A stretch of 64,000 nt of DNA, taken from contig JACATO010000132.1 of NCBI GenBank assembly GCA_018389105.1, positions 248,001 to 312,000 of the forward strand. Direction: 5' to 3'. This stretch comes from Nautilus pompilius (Eukaryota; Mollusca; Cephalopoda; Nautilida; Nautilidae). The translations under genes were made by a program, and so were the position numbers. The notes under the pieces are model-generated. The model saw only the letters and a list, made by a program, of their open reading frames with translations. It ran no database searches and was not told the origin of the DNA. Position 1 is the first letter of the stretch; each line of letters starts with the position of its first letter. Positions 1 to 64,000 of the stretch are shown one piece after another.

Positions 1-115
1 GATTGGAAGAAATGGAAATCCGTGGAGAAAATGATAACGTGAATCATGTGAGACAGGAACTGCAACAGACGGAAGAAAAATTGCTGGCCAAGAACGAGGA
101 GCGACGACAACGGAC
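1..115 (+). CDS. 3' end of an internal exon of an unidentified coiled-coil protein gene
   Basis: Frame 3 is open from the window edge to a splice donor (GTAAGTGG) at 116, and reads LEEMEIRGENDNVNHV, then RQELQQTEEKLLAKNEERRQ, then R and a split T codon. It is rich in Glu, Gln, Lys and Arg, with Leu or Val at roughly heptad spacing, as in a coiled coil. The exon leaves two bases of a codon (AC). The 5' part lies outside the window, and I do not recognise the protein. The gene converges on VIRMA, tail to tail. Confidence 0.6.
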
Positions 116-1725
116 GTAAGTGGTCACATTGTAGACGTGAGCTACATTACAGCCGAGCCATCAGTTTACACTATTATACTTTCATATAACATTGTGATAA
201 TTATTCACATGCAAATAAACAGAGCAAAATGTGTGTTGGATGCAGCTTAACATAAAACAGATGTAATGGAAACCTTGGTAGCAGACTACTAAACATTTAA
301 ACAACAATAGAAAATTGGTGGATAACAAAATCCTGTAGTAGATCTAAACGACCGATGTTGATCTTCAACATAGTGAACCTGTTTAATTTTTTGATTTTGT
401 ACTTTATACTGAAAATGAGCATTGATTGTTTCAAAGATACAGGTATTTTTTTGAGATTTAGTTTACCTTGATTATGCATTAAGCACTGATTGAGGAAACT
501 CCAGCTGCATGTCAGACAGGTTACAGCTGGGTTACGCCAGCAGCATTCATTCCCTGACTTTTGCACCGTTTGTTTTGATTTCTTCCAAAAATTGGGCTTA
601 TAAAACTATACATGGCCCCCTGGTGGCCATGGAAATAACCTTTTCCTTTCAGTCAGCCTTAAAAATTTCTTAACAACACAGTGGCTAAGGGGCCACAATT
701 TTGTTGGCACATTGCTCAATTAAAAAAATGTTAGATTTGAAGGATGTATGGGGTGGTCAGGGGCTGATGACAGCCATCTTTTGTCAGCGTACATTGTCCA
801 CCATTGAAGAATTCCTGCTATACCAAAATTTATATGGTTTTTCACTTCTCAAAATGCAACAATTGAGAGATAACATTATCAGCTTCTTCTGATTACTGTC
901 AGCTGTGCCAAAAGATAGTTTTGTTATATTGGTGAAACGTTGAGGCCGGCTTCTAGTAAGGTCTGAGCAGTTTCTATGGTGGTTGTTAGATGATCTTAGC
1001 TCTTTGCATTGTGATAATTAAAGGCTTCTTGTCTCTCTGCTGCCTATGCTAAACTTTCAAAATGTCTTTATTACTATTTTCTGAATTATTCATTTCTGTT
1101 GCTGCTCTGTAACAATGAGGCAGTTTGCAAGTAGATCTACGTCAGGAGCTAATGTCCAGTTGTCCGACTGTTATGTTAGGAATTAGTTTTGAAAATAGGT
1201 TTATTATATCACAAACTGTCAGAGTAGTAAATGTTTTTGCAGTGGATTTCTCTAAGCTATACACCACTATGTTACCAACGGATTCCAGCATCATAAATGT
1301 TTGTTTATTGCTCTAATTAAAACACCAGCTTCATACAGAAAGTTTAAAACCCCCTGAAAATGGAACAGAGAAGTTGTAGATCAGACAATGCCAGTATTTC
1401 ACATTTAATTCAGAATTAAGGCATCTACCTGTATCCACACAAAAGACTCTGTTTGAAATCTGCTAGAAATATGGGTAAGGACACGGATTTTGTTTGTGCT
1501 GGAGGGGCTAAATAACACTAAAGATCCCATGAGGGAGTGGTTGTGAGAAGTGGGAGAAAAGAAAACTCATGTGGTTGAGGTGTTTCGAGGATGTGAAACC
1601 ACATCGGTATTGTAATTACACGGGCCCACCTTGAGTTGTAGCTAGTGTAGCGACTGTAGCCATAAAAAATCTTCACCATGAACTGAGAATGTGTTTTCAT
1701 GTTGGTTTTCTCCTTTCTTTTCTAG

Positions 1726-1768
1726 AGCCAGATCTCAGATTGTGTACAGGAGAACCTCCAACAATTAG
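1726..1768 (+). CDS. probable last coding exon of the coiled-coil gene
   Basis: A strong pyrimidine tract and acceptor (CTCCTTTCTTTTCTAG) end at 1725. Joined to the AC left by the exon ending at 115, the frame continues as T, then ARSQIVYRRTSNN and a TAG at 1766-1768. AATAAA signals follow at 2767-2772 and 3056-3061. A competing terminal exon at 3783-3849 is also in phase but has a weaker acceptor. Choosing between them needs RNA data. Confidence 0.4.
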
Positions 1769-2766
1769 GCAGGGTGCCTACACTTCCTGTTCTGCTTGGT
1801 GATTGTGCCATTGGTTTACCTGGAGACCAGCCTCGTTGAGTCACTCCTGCCGTGTGTGGTGGTGGTTTTTCTTCTTTTTTATAATATATAACGTTGTGCC
1901 ACTGAGCGAAGTTTTGATGGTCACAAACTCTCTTTTGATAGATCCCTCATATAATGGGAGCCTTAAATTTGTGGGGGGTGGGAATTTGTTATAAAAGAGA
2001 GCGGTGTCAGTGGAAATGTATGCCAAGGTCAATCTGTCGGTCTTTCTTTACATATTGTACGGTCATCAGTTTTTTTGAAATATTCTTTTATTTAATATTT
2101 CAAAAGTTGATTCTTTTATGTTGCTGTCATTTATTGCTTTTTTGTTTTTTTAACCTTTTGTATATGAGTTTTGACCAGCCTTAAACCCTAGTATTTGTGT
2201 TGGACTGGCTGTACACGTACTGACACGCAGAGCGACACCGACTAGTTGTTACAAAGGGTTGTTTTAATGAGGAAGGTGCTCAGCCCCTATTGCTCAACCT
2301 GTGCTGAGGATTACAGATTTAAAGGGTGTTGGGGTGCAAATTCCCCCTCAGAACAGGTAGTATGCAGAGGGCTAAATACTTAATCAGTGCATTAAGAAAA
2401 CAGATGTTTTGTATTATTATTATTAGTAGTATTAATGAATGTATGTATGGGCAATTCTATTTAAAGTCGTTTAACTGGTTTTTCTAGCATACTTAACGTG
2501 AGGAGGAGGAGGAAATACACCGACGGTTTGTACAACTTTGTTAATTTTCAGTTTTTAGCAAAGGAGGCTATCGGGTAAAATTAGAGAGAGAGAGAGAAAG
2601 ATCCCTTGTTGCTGATTTTAAAGAGAGAACTGATTATGTTAGGAGTTCTACCTAAGGAAAGAGTTTTTAGGAATCCAAAGTTCTGTACATTGAAAAGCTT
2701 CTTGTGGCTTTCACATGCACTCAGTTTTTGAACTCTTATAAAATTCACTTGTGTTGTTGCTATGTT

Positions 2767-2772
2767 AATAAA
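2767..2772 (+). promoter_or_regulatory. candidate polyadenylation signal, plus-strand gene
   Basis: AATAAA about 1 kb past the preferred stop codon at 1768; a second copy is at 3056-3061. The position is sensible, but the hexamer is common in AT-rich DNA. Confidence 0.3.
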
Positions 2773-5496
2773 TAATCTTTGTCATTTTGGTTTAATCATC
2801 TGTTACGAAATTATTGATTTTGTGGTTAATTATGGACTATATCATAATCAGAGCCATAGAACAGATTTCCTGAATTTTTTTGTTAGGTTTTCATTTGCAT
2901 ATTAAGACCCTGTGAAGTTTGTGATTGAGAGCTGACGTGGGAATGCCTTGGTCAGCCAGGGTCTGGGTTAGAGAGCTGGCCTGTTGGTGTCCTTTCTTCC
3001 ATCGTCTAAGGGGCTGCAGACCGACTCCATTACATTTCTTTGATAACACTAGGAGAATAAAGCACTATTTTTTTCTCTAAATTAGCCCCCACCTGGGGTG
3101 TTGATAGAGATGCTTTTATTTCAGATTTGTTGTGGTTTTTCATAGTTCTCAGGTGTAACAAACACAGCAGCCCATACTTACTCTATCACATGGTTCCTCT
3201 TGACAGTTAAAGGAGAATGCATATTATCACTTTAATCTACCAACATGTAGTTAGTTGGTTCATTACTTAGCTTTATCCTAAACTTGGTGCTACTTATAAT
3301 TTTACTGTAGCTTTCCAAAAATTGTTGTGAATATAGCCTGTTGTTTCATTAAACACAGTAACTAGAGCGTCTCAGCGGAGTAGCTGGCTTCTGACCTGTA
3401 CTCTGGTAGTGTTGTTCAGCCTTTGAAGTTATGTAATTCTCTAGGTGATATTTAATCAGTCTGTGAAAACAAGAACAATAATAATAATACTCTGTTCTGC
3501 TATTTACATTTAATCCTTGATATTTGGTAGTAGAGGACCAGAGATGTCAGGAAAGAAGTTGATACATTTTGGTGACTCAAAGCACAGACATTAACCACCT
3601 TTTGTGATATATATTAAATGCTGCAACAATTGAATGGTTGAGGTGTTAATTGCTAAATTTGTTTAATGCAGCAGACTTTTTGTATATAAAGAATATACCT
3701 GTCTTTTGTTTAGATGTCTGAGATGCTGAGGTAGTTTGTTTTCCCTGAACACAAGTCGAGTGTGTGCGTGTTTGTTGTACAGAGACAGTGATCTCGCCGC
3801 AGCCAGCCTGGTGTGGGGAGCTGTTTCTGTCCGTGTGTTGGATTCCTGATGGCCTGGAGAGACGGTGCTATCCATGGATCGTGCTTGCTTGGCTGAAGAG
3901 ATGCAATGCAAAAGGCTAATGTATGTAATACAACTTTTATCAGACTGTTTTGTCATTATAAACAGGACAATTTAAATGCTGTTCATAATGGCATACCAGG
4001 TGTTTTAATTAACCTGAATTTTTACAATATGTCATGACCTTCTGAAGACCCATTATTGTTTTTTAGTGAGTTTCTGTTTTTAACAACTGGAGGAAAAAAA
4101 GTTTAACACATGATTACTAATTATTCAAATTTTGTTGTATTTTCTTTGCTTGTATAATCATTAAAGTCCAGTGTTTTTTAACCCTTCACCACCAGTTTTT
4201 GATAAAACAATTATAAAACAAATTAAAGGAAGAACGAAAGAAATCTATTTACCTATAAAATCTACAAGTGTATGAAGAGTAATTCTATAACTTTCTGTTT
4301 GTCTCATGGGAAATCAAGACCTGTATTAAAGATAAGATAATGGCACAGGGCTAGGCAAGTTCTTATTTTTGTAGATTTGAGCAGTATTATAAAGTATTAG
4401 AGTCAGTAAGAGTTTTAGAAAGAAGACTAACAGAAAAAGTAAAGGAATTAACTGTTTGTAGTGGACAACAACAACTTTTTAAAACTGAAAGTAGTAGTAC
4501 AAGCAACAAGTCTCTCTAGTGGTGTGCCACATGGTTCTGTTTTGGATCCTTTCTCTTTTTTTGGCCTCCGTAACTAATATTGTGTGTGTGTGCAGGAAAC
4601 GATGTACAGAAGTTTCCAGATGATATGAGCAGTTTTAGAATTCTTGGTTATGTGAAGGAAAAAAAAGAAAAAGTAAACATTCGAATAAGAAAGAAAGAAA
4701 ATTAAAATCATAATCATATGGGAGAGGTTGTTATTGTTAAAAGTAAAAAAAAAACTTTCAGTTTCTAAGAAAATAGAACGTTATGACAACTTAACTAAAA
4801 TATGAAATTTTACTTCATTTATAAAAGTCCTTCATCCATATCTTTAATACACTGTGCTGTGTGAAAACCTTATTTAAGAAAATACATTAAAATATTAGCT
4901 GCTTAATTTGGACTGCAGATGTTTGATGGTATCTCGAATGTACTGAATTTCATTCTCCTCCATGGTGGAAGGGTTAACACAGTAAAATAAGGAATTTTTG
5001 GTGTGTACTATATGGTAGCTGTTTGTGATGGGGTTGATGATATCAGGACTATATTGAAAGTATTGTTTAAAAAGGGACCAGTTGGAAACCAAGTCTGTTA
5101 TTATTGTTATTTTATGATGGCATGTCCTGTGTGACAAAATATGAAGTGGTTGTTCATTCCTGTAAACGGCGACTGACATAAAATGTCACCACACTGGTTC
5201 AAATTACTCACATGGTAAACTCTATATGCTGAGTTAATCCAGTAATAATTTTAATGGTTCCTTTCAATAACAAAATTTGTTTCTAATTTGTTAATGCAGC
5301 CATAAACAATTTTTTTAAATATATTTATTTTTTTATTTATTTATTAATTTTTTTTTTAATGGGTGGATAAAATGGTGATTTTTCTGTAATGTGACTTACA
5401 ATACATGGAACTGTTGAATTTTGAAGCTAACATTTACATTTCTAGCAGATGTGCCTTCATGGTTGGATCTTTTTCATGTGTGCCATTTGTTTTTAG

Positions 5497-5590
5497 GTGT
5501 GTGTGTGTGCATGTATGTATGTATATCATCTGTTTGGTGACTGTACAGATGTATGTGTGTGTGTGTGTAGATATATATATATATATATAT
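5497..5590. repeat. compound TG / TATG / TA microsatellite
   Basis: Alternating GT runs, TATG repeats and an uninterrupted AT run at 5571-5590. Short open frames across it have Tyr-Ile and Thr-His repeats and are artefacts. Confidence 0.85.
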
Positions 5591-6284
5591 TGTCTGTTTG
5601 GTGACCGTGTGTATTGACACATTGAGAGCGATATTTGACAGCTTGTTTTAGCGCTACCCACCTACCCTTTGTTTGGAGTTCCCCTTCAGCTGCTCAGTGT
5701 TAGGATCAAAGAGCCTATTGTCTCTCTCAGAAAAACATCTGCTTTAACGAACCCAGGCAATAAGCATTGCTAGTGCTGACAAGATATCTATTGTTTCTGT
5801 AAATAATGTAAGGGGAGGTAACCTGACAAAAATATAAGACAATTTCATGTCAGATTTTGTTTATAATCTCTCTCACTACTAGTGTTGTGCTGCCAGTAAA
5901 CTCCCATTAATGGTGAAGTGATTTACTTAAACAAAATCAAATACTTACATATGATACAGCCATGTGTATGTATATATATTTTTTAGTTTTGTTGTTTTTA
6001 CTACTAATGTATTTTCAACAAGTCAGGCCTGTACTTTTTAAAAAAAACATTTTCCTATCCTGGAGAATTTTCCCAGATGATGATTGTCTTCTAAAAGGAA
6101 TTCACTTGCTCTGGGTGTGTACAGGGTGACTAGCCACTTTCACTTAACCTCACTAATCTTAAAGCTTTACCTGCACAGACTATTATATTAACTTTTGAAG
6201 GTTTAGATTAAATGTTTTGTTTCGTTGGTTGGGATATCAAAATTTAGATTTATTTTCAACTTCACATAAAATAGTTATATAATC

Positions 6285-6290
6285 TTTATT
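6285..6290 (-). promoter_or_regulatory. candidate VIRMA polyadenylation signal
   Basis: TTTATT on the plus strand is AATAAA on the minus, about 850 nt past the stop. Other copies exist, for example 6249-6254. Confidence 0.25.
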
Positions 6291-7134
6291 TGTACAAACC
6301 AAGTGATCTGTGTGGGTACTGCTTTAAAAAATCCCTTTTAGATGTATAAATCAGTCATAATGGCTCGGCTAATTCTGTGTGAATGTTTCACAAATTCCAT
6401 CACTTGTAAATAAATCGTGGTTTACAAATATATAGACTCTTGCTGGCAGATTTCATGACTGAACCACCTGTTCTGGTTGTGCAAAGCAATAGGACAGCAA
6501 CTAAAACAAGGGGAAGCAACTCTTGATGTGACCAGCCTCTGTCGGGGTCACTGACCTAAACAAAAAGCAGTTCTACTTTGTTATTTTGCATTACCATCAT
6601 TGTTGTTGTTTTTTAAAAAATCATGATGCATTTGATTTTGCAGGACAATTGTGTTTTTTTTTTTTTTTAAGCTGAAAAGTAAATGGTTGCAGTATCACAA
6701 ATGTGCTAGATCTGGACAATGGCAAGGTCATGTGATAATAAATCCTTGTCACATCTTTTCTGCCTTGTAATAAAAATGTCCACTGTTCAGATGCTTTTTT
6801 TTTTTTCTAATTTTTTAAGAGAGGATGTGAAATGGATCAGGGAAAGACAATTCGAACAAAAGCAGCATAGGCTGCTAGGGATACATACATAGAGAATTGA
6901 CCTTGACGATCCCAGGAGGCCAGTTAAGCAAGCCTCCATTCATGGAGACTGAAGGTATGCCATAAAATTATAAGACGTTAAACAGAATCTAAGTGAAAAC
7001 AACAAAGCTACTCAATGCGCTTTATAACTTAATTGATATTAGGACTACAAGGGATGAAATGGACTTTAATTATGAGAAGAAAATAACTGTCTCTCTCTGT
7101 TGTAAATGTACACAGTTGGGATTCAAAGTCTCTC

Positions 7135-60472
<53,338 letters not shown>

Positions 60473-60831
60473 CTGGACAAAAGATAACACATTATTATAA
60501 GTTACTGATGTGTTATTTACAGAAAGTAGATTAGTTCATGAGTGGTAAATAAAAATAATAAACCTACACCTAGTCAGTTTTTCGTTATTTAGTCCTAAGA
60601 ATGAAGTTGGTGTGTTGTGACCATAAAAACGGTCTTCCTCATGAATGACAGGTAACTTATGAAATGCAGGCAAATAAGCTAATGCGGTCATTACTCTTAA
60701 GGCAATGGAAAATACCCAAAACTAATGCTAAACGTTCAAAATATTTGTATCCCCAAAAAATACCAAAATCTAAAGACTACTCTGCAATTAATTATTCAAA
60801 CGAATGAAAATTTACACAACTAAAACAATTA

Positions 60832-61438
60832 CAGTCGACCCCCGCATAATCGCGGTTCGGCATTCGCGGCCCCGGTTATTTGCGGAATTTTCCTTAGAAC
60901 CTAACTAATAATTGTTCGTGGAAACCCCCGCATATTCATGGAATCGCAAATATCTTCCGCCATTTTTTATGGCTTTTTTCGTGGAATCATATATTTTTTC
61001 ACACTTTTTAACGCTAAATTATTAATAACAATATAATTTACTAATCTTGTAATATAAATACTAACGTAAATTCAGCAAAATATTGATATAAAATAAACGC
61101 TATTGGCTGGAGGTTTGAAAGTAGCCAATCCAAGAGCGTTATTCATTTCTCCTCGCTGCTGATTGGCTGCTGCCCACGAGGCGCTGTCTCAGGCAGATGC
61201 AGCCCAGCATCATCCCAGTTTACCGCGTGTAGCTATCTCAAGTGTTTCGCTGAGTGTTTCTCTGAGTGTTGTTTTTTATTAAATTATTATTATATATTTA
61301 CTTATATTTTTTTATTATATTTTACATTATATTTTGACGTTTATAGGCATTTTTATGGACCACATCCAATATTCGCAGTTTTTCACTTTTTGCAGGTGCT
61401 CTAGGAACGTAACCCCCGCAAATACCGGGGGACAACTG
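60832..61438. mobile_element. pogo/Tigger-type MITE
   Basis: 607 bp between TA dinucleotides (60830-60831 and 61439-61440). The termini are CAGTCGACCCCCGCATAAT and the inverse of CAGTTGTCCCCCGGTATTTG, typical of pogo/Tigger elements. Inside are repeated CGCGG and TTCGTGG motifs and GC-richer sequence near 61140-61260. No transposase. Confidence 0.9.
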
Positions 61439-61440
61439 TA

Positions 61441-62744
61441 TCAGAGTTCCCTAATTAATAACAGAAAGGTAAAAATAATTAACAAAGGCCATTACATTTT
61501 TGAGATATAATATGTGATAAATGTATGGTGGATCGTGTTTCTCAGTTAAAATATGAACCTTTCTCTAGTTAATGTCATTGACAGAGATACAAATTTCAAT
61601 AGATATTAGAAATAATTTTATTAAAGACAGACTACACATTGAAAATCAATAAAATCTGAAGGAAAAAAGTGTGCTTGTAAATGAACTTAAAATTTACCAA
61701 GTATTACGACCAGTATCCATTCTAAATATTTAACTTTATTTTTTTTTAAAATAACAATTGTCTATTCATTAATAGTTTTCCATTTAATTAAATGATCAGA
61801 CAACCACAACTTCTGGAAGGTAACAAATGGAGATTGCCATAAGCAAAGCAATGATGCGCTCAATCTCAAAGTGCCATCTATAAAAAGCTAGGCACAGTGA
61901 CAAGGAAGTACTTTGGAGAAGTATAGCGGGCTACCGACAAGAGACACAGATAAGAAAATGCAAAAGGGCATCTTCAGAAGATTAGAAGAACACAAACACA
62001 AACCAGCAGCATAAACAATATCAGCAGGAGGGCAGAGTGTATAAAGATGGAGGATTCTAAGCTGAGTAATACATCTGTGTGCCATTTATAACTATCTTAC
62101 TTTGTGGGAAGAGTTCATAAATTTACATATTATCCTTTTTTTTCCACCTTAAAATGAACAAAACTTGTCAAGTTTCCATAGTATAAAACTGACATTTTCA
62201 GAATAGATAAAGCAGACTGCAAGCTTCAAGATTTTAGGGTATATATTTTGTTTGAAACCAGTGTGTATGGTATCACAATGTTTCATGCCTAACTGAACCA
62301 GTATGTCCCCAAATCCCTTCATTCTAGCCATCTCAGTGCAGCAAATTTGATGTTAAATGACACAAGATACCCGAAAATAAAATTTAGGCATCTAGCACCA
62401 CTAGTTAGTGTGTTAGTGAAGGGAAGGTTGTAAATAGTTTACCTTTTGACCCTGATAACCATCTTAAATCATTTGCACTCTCAAAGCTAGGTTAAAATAG
62501 CCACCCAGGGTGTAGTTTGTTATTAAATGAGGTTCCAGAGTGATTCAGGATCTTGTTTTATATTTTTTACATTAAGAATGGTAACTGTTCACATGCTAAA
62601 TTATTCATCAAACATCTGGATGAGAAAAGACTGCATAATATGCTAAAGATGAAGTTACCTTCCACAATAATCTCCAAAATAAATGTGTATCAGTTTAGAA
62701 ATGCAGATACTGTGTTGTTTCTTAACAAGCTATAGCCTGCATAC

Positions 62745-62800
<56 letters not shown>

Positions 62801-64000
62801 ATCAAATTATGGCAGGTTTTGGATCAGGTTCAATCAACAGATTTTTTAAAAAAATTTTTAGTTGAATCTTAATAATCTAGAATTGAGTTATGACCAATCA
62901 ATCTGGCATGCTTCTCTAGCATATGGTTTCCCCTCTCCTCTCTCTCTTCTTCACCAACCAGCTATGAGGTTCCTTCTGGGATCCTCCCACATCTAAAAAT
63001 GAGTTCTTGTGTGGCTTTTTGATTCAGGTGGTGACAACCCACTGCCTCTTTTCTTGATATAAACTGTAATGCAGTCTGCTACATCTTCTACCCATGATGA
63101 ATTAACAAACACAATCTAGAATTACCAATGCATCATTACTTTCAACAGCAAATCCATTATAACAAACTGTATAAATTTTCTTTCACGTTTCCATGGCGCA
63201 CGTTATCAGACACCAAATGGTGGTATTATAGACTGAAGTATGAGCATTACAAAATTGAATTTTTATTTTTTTTCGCTATATGGCTGCCAGGAAACTGTTC
63301 TGAGGAGATTGGTCTTTGACTTTTGGCCATTAAATGACTATAACTAAATAAATAATAACACCATGGGCAACTGACATTCAAATTAGCTGATTAGCCAGCT
63401 TTATCCAAACAAATACTGCCAAATCTCTACTTTTATCAGAAACTAAGCATGTTTCAATTTGTTGTAAACTACAATCTAAGTCTTCCATTATTTAAACATC
63501 TCTGTCAAACGTATGTTGTTAATATGTAAATATTATTACTGATTATTACATGCCACTTGTATAAATATGCAGTAATTAAGAGGAATCAATCCTTTATATC
63601 CTGAGTCAACTTAACAAACATAACCCTTAATTTTATTTAAGGCAAAATAATATTTATATAGGAAACAAAAGTTTTACTATAAAATAAAAATGATCACATA
63701 CACAACATTTGCAAAAATCAAATATAAACTCTTTATTTTGATTTATCTCTTTGCTTGAGAAAAATAACTATTATTCTGGTAAACAATTTATCAAAATATT
63801 TAAGTGCTAAGGCACAGAAGGATTGCCACAGCTGTTTCACACGTCGTTAAAGTCTGGTGACTGTGGTTCCCAGGGCTGATTACCCTGATGGATGTAATCT
63901 CTTAACTTTTATAACCACCACTAAAATTAAATATTAAAAAATCTGCAAACTCTTTTCTCTGAAAATATGCATTTTTTTTTTTGGAGTTATGGATATCAAA
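61441..64000. other. VIRMA 5' intron sequence
   Basis: No exon for the missing VIRMA N-terminus or acidic region was found here. It includes a microsatellite at 62747-62797 and otherwise AT-rich sequence. Confidence 0.5.
62747..62797. repeat. (GT)25 microsatellite
   Basis: 51 bp of uninterrupted GT repeats. Confidence 0.98.

Larger units (their letters stand above)
1769..7134. other. 3' untranslated and intergenic sequence between two convergent genes
   Basis: I see no convincing coding exon here except the alternative at 3783-3849. It contains an AG-rich simple run near 2582-2600, homopolymer T and A runs, and a TG/TA microsatellite near 5497-5590. A minus-strand AATAAA (TTTATT at 6285-6290) could end the VIRMA transcript. 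Confidence 0.5.

Noticed and set aside
3663-3956. 97-codon minus-strand open frame
   Set aside because: It overlaps the candidate plus-strand terminal exon, has no family resemblance and no splice context.
5405-5661. Open frames on both strands across the TG/TA microsatellite
   Set aside because: Their composition comes from the simple repeat.
61888-62085. 65-codon minus-strand frame in the 5' intron, considered as a missing VIRMA N-terminal exon
   Set aside because: No similarity to the VIRMA N-terminus and no suitable splice sites.

Overview
This is animal nuclear DNA: AT-rich, spliced, with long introns full of DNA transposons. About 53 kb of it (7135-60472) is the 3' part of one minus-strand gene, VIRMA (virilizer-like, KIAA1429), the large scaffold of the nuclear m6A RNA-methyltransferase complex. 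I resolved 34 coding exons by reading splice sites and matching the human protein from memory. Every junction has a GT donor and an AG acceptor, and the reading frame is continuous: 4635 nt, or 1544 residues plus a stop. The N-terminal exons lie beyond base 64000. The host is a metazoan. The intron-rich structure, the TG/AT microsatellites and the mix of Tc1/mariner, hAT, pogo and IS630-like elements suggest a lophotrochozoan, perhaps a mollusc or cephalopod, but nothing here proves that.

Layout. 1-115 is the 3' end of a plus-strand coiled-coil exon of an unidentified gene, whose last exon is probably at 1726-1768. 1769-7134 holds the 3' untranslated and intergenic sequence between two convergent genes. 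VIRMA runs leftwards from beyond 64000 to its stop at 7135. Its C-terminal RGG-rich tail is encoded in 7135-10995, its helical-repeat body in 11896-55144, and an acidic stretch at 60395-60472.

The introns carry the mobile DNA: a mariner (7850-8948); a deletion derivative of an IS630-like element (9417-9727); Tc1 relics (about 12900-13560, 30320-31240, 47120-47510, 51591-52731); two hAT insertions with target duplications (21930-22947 and 23211-25796, the second with an intact transposase ORF); a full-length but broken Tc1 element (26632-28244); a pogo/Tigger relic cut by a 170-bp hAT MITE (29063-29232); an IS630-like element (45817-46767); a pogo-type MITE (60832-61438); and, at 55513-57535, a decayed gene of a repetitive family I cannot name, bounded by long imperfect inverted repeats.

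No genes here form an operon or pathway. Apart from VIRMA and the coiled-coil exon, all the coding sequence I recognise is selfish DNA inside VIRMA introns. The unnamed inverted-repeat element is the best candidate for something not yet described. The intact hAT copy is the best candidate for recent activity.
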